A stretch of DNA of 23,840 nucleotides. Source: CAZHZT01 sp964537285 (lineage in GTDB: Bacteria; Bacteroidota; Bacteroidia; Chitinophagales; Saprospiraceae). Location: positions 1 to 23,840 of the forward strand of contig CAZHZT010000087.1 of NCBI GenBank assembly GCA_964537285.1, given 5' to 3'. Below the pieces are notes generated by a model. That model was not told the DNA's origin, ran no database searches, and saw only the letters and a program-made list of their open reading frames with translations. The position numbers and the translations under genes were made by a program. Of the stretch, positions 8,026 through 16,527 are shown piece by piece; position 1 is the first letter of the stretch, and each line of letters opens with the position of its first letter.

Positions 8026-8482
8026 CTAAATAAAACGATTTAGATCGACGTACTCCAAATCAATAAAGCCATCTTTTAAGTGATCAAAATCCTTATCGGA
8101 GGTAAAGAGCTTTAAATTAAAGATACTTGCCGTTGCAGCTATCCAAACATCATTTTTCCCCATATTCCTGGACGAGAACATGGGCTGCTTATTTGGAAAT
8201 TTACCTTGGCTAAAAGCAATCTATATCTCCAAAACGCGATATAACTTCTTGAAAATTTAGTCCAATTTTATTTACCCCTTGAAGGATTTCAAGGATTTTC
8301 GCTTTCCTTTTATTCCCTAATCCAAACTTTTTAACAAATGCATCTATCTCGCCAAGCGTAACAACAGAAACAAACAATCTATTATTACCACTGAATAACT
8401 TGTATTTTTCCTCTAGTTTTTTTGATAAATTATTGTCCCGACTATAAATCACAATAATATTGGTATCAAGTAAGCAATCCAT
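8026..8482 (-). pseudogene. PIN-domain toxin (VapC-like), split by a one-base frameshift
   Basis: The first part (ATG 8480-8482 to TAG 8210-8212, 90 codons) opens MDCLLDTNIIVIYSRD, with acidic residues D6 and E45 (VTLGEID) of a PIN nuclease. It ends abruptly at RFGDIDCF. The neighbouring frame continues without a gap as SQGKFPNKQPMFSSRNMGKN to a TAG at 8026-8028. It carries the rest of the fold: KNDVWIAATA (Asp at ~111 of the joined protein) and TSDKDFDHL (Asp at ~129/131). Joined, the protein is about 151 residues, normal for a VapC-type RNase. The break falls in a run of four T on the coding strand (8212-8215), so one extra base there explains it. The ATG at 8482 is preferred over an upstream TTG at 8500; AGGA stands just before it. 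It follows the antitoxin by 23 bp. It is dead, a sequencing error, or rescued by +1 slippage. Confidence 0.82.
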
Positions 8483-8505
8483 TCCTAAAGTTAAAAGCAA
8501 ACCGA

Positions 8506-8796
8506 TTAATCAAGTCCTTTCAATAATTCTTCTATGCTATGCTCCCACTCAATATCTCCTGAAATTTTCCGAATTTGGGAATAAGTAATTTGGTCAATCC
8601 CTTGTTCTTCGACGATTTCATCTAAAGAAACTTTTGATCGAATGGACGTTAGAGCATTCTCTACAGATAAAGAAGACTCTTTTTCTATTTTGCTCTCCCT
8701 ATCTAATTCATTATAAATTGAATTCAACTTTTCGACATCATCAATTTTCATGATTATATTGATGAGGTCGTGCCTAATATCTTTTATATCTAACAT
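8506..8796 (-). CDS. Putative antitoxin of the PIN toxin cassette
   Basis: 96 residues, small and acidic with predicted helices (DIRHDLINIIMKIDDVEKLN, YNELDRESKIEKE). It ends in EWEHSIEELLKGLD, a short acidic tail of the kind that wraps toxins. The middle part (VSLDEIVEEQGIDQITYSQI) may be a recognition or dimer helix. It is intact. It lies 23 bp before the ATG of the PIN gene on the same strand, the standard antitoxin-first order, and the position is the main reason for the call. The 76-bp spacer behind it (8797-8872) is AT-rich and should hold the autoregulated promoter, but I see no clean TAnnTTTG box in it. Without a working toxin this gene would be an orphan. Confidence 0.7.
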   Translation of the reverse strand: MLDIKDIRHDLINIIMKIDDVEKLNSIYNELDRESKIEKESSLSVENALTSIRSKVSLDEIVEEQGIDQITYSQIRKISGDIEWEHSIEELLKGLD

Positions 8797-8872
8797 AAAA
8801 ATTTAATTTTTTTTAACAAAACATTTCACCTATTATTTATTTCCACGGCTTCTCTTCCCTTAGGCATTACAT

Positions 8873-11800
8873 TTACCTCACCACCGTCACATCCCCTTTA
8901 TCAAACACCTCATACTCCATCCCACAATAACGAGCCTTTAGTCTTAAATACCAGACAAAAACCCCCGGCTTCAATGCTTTCTCGTTCATAGTACCATTCC
9001 AGGAATCTTCGATATTGGTAGATCGGAAATGTAAATTTCCCCAGCGGTCAAAAACTTCTATTTCAAAATTCAGCACCTCTACTCCGCTAACAGCTTGTAG
9101 CTCGAAATGATTATTCATCCCGTCACCATTAGGGGAAAATACATTTGGTATGTAAATCAAAGATTCCAGAGAATCCCGACCTAAACCGACAAAAATTTGC
9201 CCCTGAACGGTTTCACATTCATTGCTTACAGAAAGCGGATAGACACCTGGTTGCGTAATTTCCAAGGTTGATTCGTCACTTCCGTCTGGCCATACGATAT
9301 CCAGTCCTTGCTTGTTAAAAGGAACAACAATGGGGTCAATCGTCATTAAGCCCCTCTCGCAAGGAAAATCCAGATTGCTAAAATCTACTTGAATAGCGGG
9401 AATAGCATCGACCCTTACTTCCTGATCATAGCGGCAACCGTTAGAATCTATTACTCCAATCAGGTAACTTCCGGCTGCAATATTGTTGATGGAAGGAGTA
9501 TTACCCAGCGAAACTTCGCCAAAAGAGTAGGCATATGGAGGTGTTCCACCTAAAACAGTATCAATACTCAATACACCGGTTGGTTTATTCCAGCAAGAAG
9601 GGCCATCTACAGTTACTTCAAAATCAAAGGCAGGAAGAGAACTTACATTTACCCGTACAATAGAATCACAGCCATTCTGATCTGTAAAGACATACTCCTG
9701 ATCCGCCCCCGGACTTAGGGTATCTGACAAGTAAGTTACAGTTCCATTTTCACAAGCGAATAACTCTATTAACGTGATTTCATTATCAAGAGGAACTGCG
9801 AAAACGGTCACAACAGAATCGCAGCCAGCTTGATTGGTGAGCGTAAATGCTTCTTCCGTTCCAACCAATACTTCTTCTCCATTGTAAATAATACTTCCTC
9901 CCTCACAACCTTGTACCACCAAAGAAGTATTATCAGTTTGAGCACCTACTACGGAAACATGGACCGTGGAATCACACCCGAAATTATTCACAAAGTTATA
10001 AGTTGCTTCATCGCCAGGGAATAGTTCATCTCCATTGTAAATCACGGAGCCATTTTCACAAGCAGGTAAAATAACTGATTCTTCATGTGTGGGAAGGGCT
10101 ACTACAATAATTGTCATAATGGAATCACAACCGAATAAATTTGTGTAGTTGAAATCAGTTTGGCTGCCAGGCATTAAGGAGACTCCATCGTAAATAACAG
10201 GAATATTATCACAACTTGTGAATACCAAACCATTACTGTCCCGGGGGAGTTCTTCCACAACTACCGTAAAAATGGAATCACATACCCCTCCAATAATATC
10301 CGGATAAATAAAGTCAAAACTATTCCCGGCTGGAATTGAAATGCCGTTGATGATTACGTCCTCTCCTTCGCAAGCTTCCAATTGCATGGCCTCCATTACG
10401 GGAGAAAATGATTCTACCATAACCGTAACTATCGAATCGCAGCCATCCAGATTGGAAAAAGTAAAATCTTGGGTTTCGCCAGCCGGTACTTGGGTACCAT
10501 TATAAGTAATGCTTTCTCCTTCACAAGCATTGAAACTCATGCTCATGCTGTCCTTTTGTAAAGCATAAACGCTAATTTCCACCACCGAATCACAATCAAA
10601 TTGACTGTTGTACGTAAATTGCATTTGCTCTCCCGGAGCGATAAGTGTTCCAAAATAATCATAGGTTTCTCCTTCGCAAGCACCAAATGAAAGGCTTTGT
10701 GCGTAAGTTGGAGAAGCTTCCACTTTAAGGGAGATGATTGAGTCGCAACCAAACTGATTCACAAAGGTAAGCTCTGCTTCGTCTCCGGCATTGTAAAATT
10801 GACCATTGTATTCAATTGGCTCATTTTCACAAGTAACCAGCTCAAGCCCCATACTATCTTGAGGTAAAGCTAAAACACTCACAGTGACAATAGAATCGCA
10901 GCCATCTGCTTTCAGGAAAATGAAATCTTGTGTAGTTCCGGCAGGAATCGAAGTAGCATCATAAATAGCTTGTTCCCCGGGACATGCCGATAATTCAACA
11001 CTTGAAAAAGAAGCTGAACATCCCTGTGCCAACAGCCCGTCTGCACTATTTTCATCATCACATCCGCTTAAAACGGCCTGTAAATTATTAAACACCGCAA
11101 AATAATCCATAGGAAGGTTTAAGGTATCAATTACAAGCTCATAATCCAGTGAAGGGATATTTAAGAAAACATAGATGCCATTATCATTGGTCAAGGAAGT
11201 ATCTATGGGAAGGCCGTTTTGAACAAGTATCACAGGTATACCACTCATTAAGGTATCCCCTCCGTCGATGATGCCATTTTTATTTATATCATCATAGATC
11301 TGCCCGGTCAAAGAACCAAAGGCATCGAAAAGGGTCAAATCAAAAGGGTCAGAAGTGGCTACGCAGCCTAGCCAGTTGGTCAATTCAAGGTAGTAGGAGC
11401 CACTTTCCGTAGCCACGTAATTAGCTATATTTCCATCCGGAGCAGGCACAGGGTTTCCGTCCAGATACCATTGATAATCTGTCACATCAAACATATTCGG
11501 CAAACAAATGGTATCTGGGTTACACCGTTCAAAACAACCTTGTGGTATTTTCCTGATATCCGGCCCTTCGACTATACCTAGTTTATTGCTTTCATTTGTA
11601 CAACCAAAGATATTTACTGCCGTAACACTGTAAAGATCAGCCAGACTAGCCATGATATTTTCACCAACGGCCCCATTGCTCCAAAAATAAGTAAGTGCTG
11701 TATCCGGATCATTCACGCTAAAGGTCGCCAAGGTTCCTTCACAAATAGGATATGGAGGGTTTGAACTAATTAGTGGCATTACCGGATTTGGATGTACGTT

Positions 11801-14800
11801 CACTACAAATGGCCCGGCTTCATAAGTACAACCCGTATTCTCATCCGTCACTGTAACGGTGAAAACATGCGTACCCTGAGAAAGCAAATTCCCTCTTTCT
11901 TCTGTAAAAGAAATTTCTTCAGTAAATACGCCCGTACTCCATTCATAGGAATAATTGGTTCCAGCTCCAATTACTTCCAGATAAACATCCTCTCCTTCGC
12001 AAACCGCGTACGCATTCGTGATCACATTAGCTGGAAGTCCATAATCGTTATACTCAATGGCTTGGATGACTGCACTTGGAGCTGCCGTTACTTCCATTGT
12101 CATTGGAGCAGGTACATAAGTACAGCCTCGATCGTCAGAAATGGTAACTTCATAAACGCCCTCCTCAAAAACCTGGATAGCCAGCGTCGTGTCTGAAGTA
12201 GACCAATCCCAGTAAACAGCTCCCGAAGGCGCAGTAAGCAAACTAGTATCGCCTTCGCATATCGGCGATGCTGGCATCGCCGTAATCATCCCTCCTAAAT
12301 TATTAGGCTGCACATCTAACTGATCGCTAAAGCTGCTTTCACAACCATAGATATTACTTGCTGTTAAAGAGATGGTATAATTTCCAGGTGTTTCAAAGGC
12401 ATGATATGTATTGGCTAAAGTAGAAGCATTTGCGGCTCCACTCGCAGGGTCTCCGAAATCCCATTCTAAGGATACCACATTGCCAGAAGTAATGGCATTG
12501 AAGGTTAAAGATGTATTTTCACAGTTTTCATTAGGTAAATTAAAACTTACCCCTGGATAATCCTTTATATTCACAGTTTTTGTGATCGAGAGTTCGCATC
12601 CGTTACTTACAGTAATGGTAAGGGTAACATTATAATTTCCTGGATTAGCATAAACATGACTGGGATTGACATCTGTAGAAAAATTAGCACTGCCACTCGC
12701 CGGGTCTCCAAAGTCCCAGTTCCAGTTAAGAACAGCAAACTGGGGCATAAAGCTGGAGTTATCCTTGAATGCAATAGGGGCTCCCGGGCAGCCAGTTCCT
12801 GTTTCAAAGTCGACCTCTGCCGGAATGGTATCGTTTTTCAATATCCCAAGAGGACAAGATGCTCCCGGATTATCTAAATCAGGGAAAGCAGCAATCATAA
12901 GAATGGGATAAAACCCAGGGCCTGCAGAATAAGTATGAGAAGGATTCTCCAGAGTTGATGTATTTGCGGCACCGCTTGCCGGATCACCAAACTCCCAATA
13001 AAAAGTTCCGGGAATCGCATTGGTGGATGTATTGATAAAATCATGGGTATTACAATCCAAGGTAGGATCAATTTCAAAATTCGGGAAACCTCCGGCATTA
13101 CAACCATCCGGAGAGGGAAAACCTCCACCGACGCATATCCCTGCCTGACAAACCCCTCCGATGCTTTCACAATCCGCCAAATTCAACAGATTGGAATTGC
13201 CGGTACAAGCATTTTGATCCGTAACAATCACCTGATAAATTCCCGTCTGGTTCGTGGAATAATTGGGTTGGTTGCTAACTACGGGATTTCCATTAAAGAA
13301 CCATTGATAATCAAAGCCACCTTCTGAAGTTAAGGCTGTAATGGTTGCCATTGGGCCACCGGGGCATAAGCCTAAATAGATCGGCACATCTATGGTTACG
13401 GTTGAATTTGGGTGTACATCGATCTTAAAGATCGTATCTCCTACGCAACCATTGTCATCTGTAACTTCCAGGCGATAAAAGCCTTCAGATAAAACTGCTG
13501 TAGCCGTATTAGAGATAAGGTTACCTAAAGTATCCGTCCAAAGGTAGGTGTTAAAAGCAGAAGTCGTAGTAACATTGACCGTTGTACCCGGACAAATCGC
13601 GGCAGGATGGTCGGTAACAGGTTCAGGCGGAGCATTGACAGTGATCATTTGTTGAGAAGTGACTCCGCAGGCCTCGACACTAAGGGTAGCTAAACCTGCT
13701 TGATGCCAAAGCACCTCCACATCAGAAGTTCCTTCACCACTAATAATTGTGCCTGCATCCGAAGGTTGAATACTCCACACATAGCCTACCGACTGATAGC
13801 TATTGGTAGAATAAGTACTGATTTCTTCTTTACACACGGATGTTTTTCCTTCAATAGTTATCTCATTAAAGGTAAATACTTCTTTGGTCGTAACTTCAGA
13901 CCTACACCGTAATGCATCATCAGTGATTTGGAAGGCCTCTATTGTATAAGGCGGGCTGTTTCCCCAGCTTATATTTATTTTTTCCCCTTCCTGATAAGAA
14001 GGCTGATTGGCCCCATTAATATTCCAGGCAAAATCAACATTAGCTTGGCTGGAAACAGCTTCGTAAGTATATGTTATTCCCGGGCAAATAGTGTCGGCAC
14101 CAATGATGCCGTTGACCAGCAAAGGGTTTTCTTTGATTTCTACAAAAGTAGTGTAGGTATCTTTACAGAAACTTTCAGGATTCGAGGCAATTGCTTTTAT
14201 TCGATAATTTCCAGGGCCGGAGGTCCATTGTACCAGAATATTCGTTTGTCCTGTGAAACTATTTTGCAGGCTTCCATCCGGCGCATAAATTTCCCAATCA
14301 CAATTAATATTTTGCCCTGAAAAGTCTTTTGCTTTTATGTTATCGGAGCTACCTGCACAAGCCTCCACAGGGGCTTCAATGAAGAACTCAGGTAAAATAT
14401 CTACGTAAAGCGTATCTTGGCCTCCACATTCAAGATAGCAATTGGTAAATTCAACGGCCACCCACTGTTGTTGGATTGGGATGAGTTCATCTGTCCAAAA
14501 AACCGTTAAGTTATTGGTATTCTGGCCTTCAATTATAGTTCCAAAGGCTGATACGGACCATACGAACTCTGCTCCCCCGTAATCCGGAAGCGAATAAATT
14601 GTTGTTGTTCCTTTACAAACTTCTTCTTCACCCTCAATTTCTACAGCATCCGAAATGATTGGTATATTCTCGATGACCGGATCAAGGCAAATGGCTGAGG
14701 TATTGCAATTGGCCACCTCTAAAGTAATGCTTCCTTCCGGTCCTTCATCCCATTGGATCGTGACAAAATTATCTTGCAATCCTCCGCCTTCCAGCACCAC

Positions 14801-16396
14801 ACCTTCAGAGCTAACAGTCCAGATAAAGTCTCCACAATCAGCATCCGTGGAATAGGTTACCGTTTCATTCGCACAAATAGTACCTACACAATTGATTTGC
14901 GGGCTTTCCGCATCCAAGACGTTTACTGTTAACCAGGTGGTATCCGAACAAAGGCACTCATTTTTAGCCACAAGGCCTACTTCAAAAGTACCTGCATTGT
15001 AAAATGTATGGCTAGGATTTTCCTCATCACTTGCTCCTTCGCCTCCAAAATTCCAGATATAGCTATCGGCATCGAAGGACTCATTATTAAAAAAAACCGT
15101 TTGGCCTTTACAAATTTCTATCTCTCCACTGTTGGGGGCAGGAGTAGATGTAAAATCGGCGGTAGGGTTTTCTATAATATCAACACAAATTTCCGAGAAT
15201 CCGCTGCAAAGTGGAGGACAACCAACAACCCCGGCAAGCGCAGTAGAACATCCTTCGGCATCTGTTATAGTAACAGAATAGAAACCCGGACAAAGATTAT
15301 CCAGAGTATTAGAAGTACTTCCACCTGACCAGACATAGGAGAAAGGCGAAGGAACGTTAATGTCAGGGTGATAAAACCAGGAATTAACCGCAAGGGAGCC
15401 ATCACATTCAAAACAAGTACTGGCATCTTGATTCGCCATTTGCATAGCGTATCCACATCCTGAACTATTATCAGGGCTTATCAATATTTGACATTGCGCT
15501 GTTTGGTTAGGATCAGCATTATTGGTAACTGTAATATTGTATACGCCCAAAGTGGTAAAGCCATTGCTTTCATCCAGAAAGTAGGTGCTAGCATAAGGCT
15601 GCACTGTACTTACATTAACCAGGTTTCCTCCAGGATTGAACACCTCGAGAATTCCCCCTTCCGGAAGGTTTCCAATAATATTTACATTTACGCCTACCGA
15701 TTCAAAAGGGATCATACCATTTTCTAAGAGCCAACTCAGTTGACAATCTATGGCTAAATTCCCAGACTGAACGTAATCGCCTACTACAAAAGCAGATATA
15801 GAACCACTACCCGGTTCCCCCCAGCTTACCGTCACACTATTTCCATCAACAGTATAATCCTCAGCCCCTGTCACTTCCCAGTCGACCACATCTGTCGGAT
15901 CATTTAGGGCAGAAGCAGGCACAGAATAGGTAACCGTGCTGTAAGCACAGGTTTTTTCACACATACCCGGAGGCGGGCCGCCATTCAGAGAATTAGCCGG
16001 GCAGGTTAGGGCTGCTGTTGAGTTAATGGGAATAGAATATGTATCCGTTACCGTTACCGTTGTTGTACAAATTACAATAATGCCATTTGGCCCTACGCCG
16101 AAAATAGTCAATTCAAATACTCCGGGACAATTCCAATACACCAGCAATACTTCCTGACTGCTTACTCCATCAGGAGCACAGGACGTATTTCCACCGATCT
16201 CATTTATTTCCCAGAATTCGATAAAATACCCCCCCAAAGAGTCCGGTGGGATGTAATATTCAGCTTCGGTGCCCAAGCAAACATTTGTAGGGCCAAAAAC
16301 AGCGCAGGGAGAAGTTTGAGCATCTAATGACGTTAAACTTGTTAAGCTGCCAAATAAAATAGCAGCAATTAACCGGATCATGGGACGTATTCTCAT
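8873..16396 (-). CDS. Giant secreted PKD/Ig-like repeat protein with CHU_C (T9SS type B) terminus
   Basis: 2507 residues, intact. An internal ATG at 16381 (MIRLIAAILFGSLTSLTSLD) is an equally good start of the signal peptide. Domains in order: PKD-like/Ig segments at ~30-1100, including a PKD at ~430-480 (SYIWNFGGEGASDEENPSHT) and PKD_6-like units (EEEVCKGTTTIYSLP). Then three PKDs with the signature W-FGDPASG-AN-ST at ~1140-1345. Then further Ig-like units to ~1680 and an SdrD-B-like domain at ~1695-1790 (LTGQIYDDINKNGIIDGGDT). Then nine ~51-residue CEGE...GCDSI repeats at ~1799-2258, one SprB-type repeat at ~2260-2330, and the gliding-motility-associated C-terminal domain from ~2415 (IPNVFSPNGDGMNNHF, FDRWGNLHF, LKPGVFVWYLRL). 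This domain family directs export through T9SS and surface attachment. A role in adhesion or gliding is inferred. It lies downstream of a related adhesin but behind a strong terminator. Confidence 0.92.
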   Translation of the reverse strand: MRIRPMIRLIAAILFGSLTSLTSLDAQTSPCAVFGPTNVCLGTEAEYYIPPDSLGGYFIEFWEINEIGGNTSCAPDGVSSQEVLLVYWNCPGVFELTIFGVGPNGIIVICTTTVTVTDTYSIPINSTAALTCPANSLNGGPPPGMCEKTCAYSTVTYSVPASALNDPTDVVDWEVTGAEDYTVDGNSVTVSWGEPGSGSISAFVVGDYVQSGNLAIDCQLSWLLENGMIPFESVGVNVNIIGNLPEGGILEVFNPGGNLVNVSTVQPYASTYFLDESNGFTTLGVYNITVTNNADPNQTAQCQILISPDNSSGCGYAMQMANQDASTCFECDGSLAVNSWFYHPDINVPSPFSYVWSGGSTSNTLDNLCPGFYSVTITDAEGCSTALAGVVGCPPLCSGFSEICVDIIENPTADFTSTPAPNSGEIEICKGQTVFFNNESFDADSYIWNFGGEGASDEENPSHTFYNAGTFEVGLVAKNECLCSDTTWLTVNVLDAESPQINCVGTICANETVTYSTDADCGDFIWTVSSEGVVLEGGGLQDNFVTIQWDEGPEGSITLEVANCNTSAICLDPVIENIPIISDAVEIEGEEEVCKGTTTIYSLPDYGGAEFVWSVSAFGTIIEGQNTNNLTVFWTDELIPIQQQWVAVEFTNCYLECGGQDTLYVDILPEFFIEAPVEACAGSSDNIKAKDFSGQNINCDWEIYAPDGSLQNSFTGQTNILVQWTSGPGNYRIKAIASNPESFCKDTYTTFVEIKENPLLVNGIIGADTICPGITYTYEAVSSQANVDFAWNINGANQPSYQEGEKINISWGNSPPYTIEAFQITDDALRCRSEVTTKEVFTFNEITIEGKTSVCKEEISTYSTNSYQSVGYVWSIQPSDAGTIISGEGTSDVEVLWHQAGLATLSVEACGVTSQQMITVNAPPEPVTDHPAAICPGTTVNVTTTSAFNTYLWTDTLGNLISNTATAVLSEGFYRLEVTDDNGCVGDTIFKIDVHPNSTVTIDVPIYLGLCPGGPMATITALTSEGGFDYQWFFNGNPVVSNQPNYSTNQTGIYQVIVTDQNACTGNSNLLNLADCESIGGVCQAGICVGGGFPSPDGCNAGGFPNFEIDPTLDCNTHDFINTSTNAIPGTFYWEFGDPASGAANTSTLENPSHTYSAGPGFYPILMIAAFPDLDNPGASCPLGILKNDTIPAEVDFETGTGCPGAPIAFKDNSSFMPQFAVLNWNWDFGDPASGSANFSTDVNPSHVYANPGNYNVTLTITVSNGCELSITKTVNIKDYPGVSFNLPNENCENTSLTFNAITSGNVVSLEWDFGDPASGAANASTLANTYHAFETPGNYTISLTASNIYGCESSFSDQLDVQPNNLGGMITAMPASPICEGDTSLLTAPSGAVYWDWSTSDTTLAIQVFEEGVYEVTISDDRGCTYVPAPMTMEVTAAPSAVIQAIEYNDYGLPANVITNAYAVCEGEDVYLEVIGAGTNYSYEWSTGVFTEEISFTEERGNLLSQGTHVFTVTVTDENTGCTYEAGPFVVNVHPNPVMPLISSNPPYPICEGTLATFSVNDPDTALTYFWSNGAVGENIMASLADLYSVTAVNIFGCTNESNKLGIVEGPDIRKIPQGCFERCNPDTICLPNMFDVTDYQWYLDGNPVPAPDGNIANYVATESGSYYLELTNWLGCVATSDPFDLTLFDAFGSLTGQIYDDINKNGIIDGGDTLMSGIPVILVQNGLPIDTSLTNDNGIYVFLNIPSLDYELVIDTLNLPMDYFAVFNNLQAVLSGCDDENSADGLLAQGCSASFSSVELSACPGEQAIYDATSIPAGTTQDFIFLKADGCDSIVTVSVLALPQDSMGLELVTCENEPIEYNGQFYNAGDEAELTFVNQFGCDSIISLKVEASPTYAQSLSFGACEGETYDYFGTLIAPGEQMQFTYNSQFDCDSVVEISVYALQKDSMSMSFNACEGESITYNGTQVPAGETQDFTFSNLDGCDSIVTVMVESFSPVMEAMQLEACEGEDVIINGISIPAGNSFDFIYPDIIGGVCDSIFTVVVEELPRDSNGLVFTSCDNIPVIYDGVSLMPGSQTDFNYTNLFGCDSIMTIIVVALPTHEESVILPACENGSVIYNGDELFPGDEATYNFVNNFGCDSTVHVSVVGAQTDNTSLVVQGCEGGSIIYNGEEVLVGTEEAFTLTNQAGCDSVVTVFAVPLDNEITLIELFACENGTVTYLSDTLSPGADQEYVFTDQNGCDSIVRVNVSSLPAFDFEVTVDGPSCWNKPTGVLSIDTVLGGTPPYAYSFGEVSLGNTPSINNIAAGSYLIGVIDSNGCRYDQEVRVDAIPAIQVDFSNLDFPCERGLMTIDPIVVPFNKQGLDIVWPDGSDESTLEITQPGVYPLSVSNECETVQGQIFVGLGRDSLESLIYIPNVFSPNGDGMNNHFELQAVSGVEVLNFEIEVFDRWGNLHFRSTNIEDSWNGTMNEKALKPGVFVWYLRLKARYCGMEYEVFDKGDVTVVR
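9620..10999 (-). repeat. Nine tandem ~153-bp coding repeats (CEGE...GCDSI units)
   Basis: Nine consecutive units of about 51 residues. Each starts near (A/S/T)C(E/D)(G/N), continues with IxYNG and PAG or PGD turns, and closes with an aromatic strand and NxxGCDSIVTVxV. Example cores are ACEGESITYNGTQVPAG and LDGCDSIVTVMV. Each unit keeps two Cys about 28 residues apart, which would form one disulfide per unit. Units differ well at DNA level, so the array is old. It forms the stalk just before the SprB-like and CHU_C domains. Confidence 0.85.
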
Positions 16397-16463
16397 ATAA
16401 GGGGCATTTTTTACATATAAGATACGGATTAATTTTATTTCGTTGCCTTCATTGAAAGAAAAT

Positions 16464-16512
16464 ACAAAAAATAATGGGCCTGGTGCAATGCACCAGGCCC
16501 ATTATTTTTTGT
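16464..16512 (-). terminator. Strong bidirectional-looking rho-independent terminator
   Basis: A perfect inverted repeat with 24-bp arms around one central base. Each arm has an AT outer part (ACAAAAAATAAT) and a GC-rich core (GGGCCTGGTGCA). On the minus strand it follows the stop of the SprB-type gene by 15 bp and ends in a T run, so it terminates that gene. Because both flanks are A/T tracts it would act in either direction. It separates the two giant genes into two transcription units. The spacer from 16397 to 16463 must then carry the promoter of the 2507-residue gene, but I see no clear box there. Confidence 0.92.
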
Positions 16513-16527
16513 GTTTTTATCAAACAA

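Noticed and set aside
8483..8500. TTG start giving six more residues for the PIN toxin
   Set aside because: The ATG at 8480-8482 is preceded by AGGA and places the conserved LLDTN motif at the usual distance from the N-terminus.
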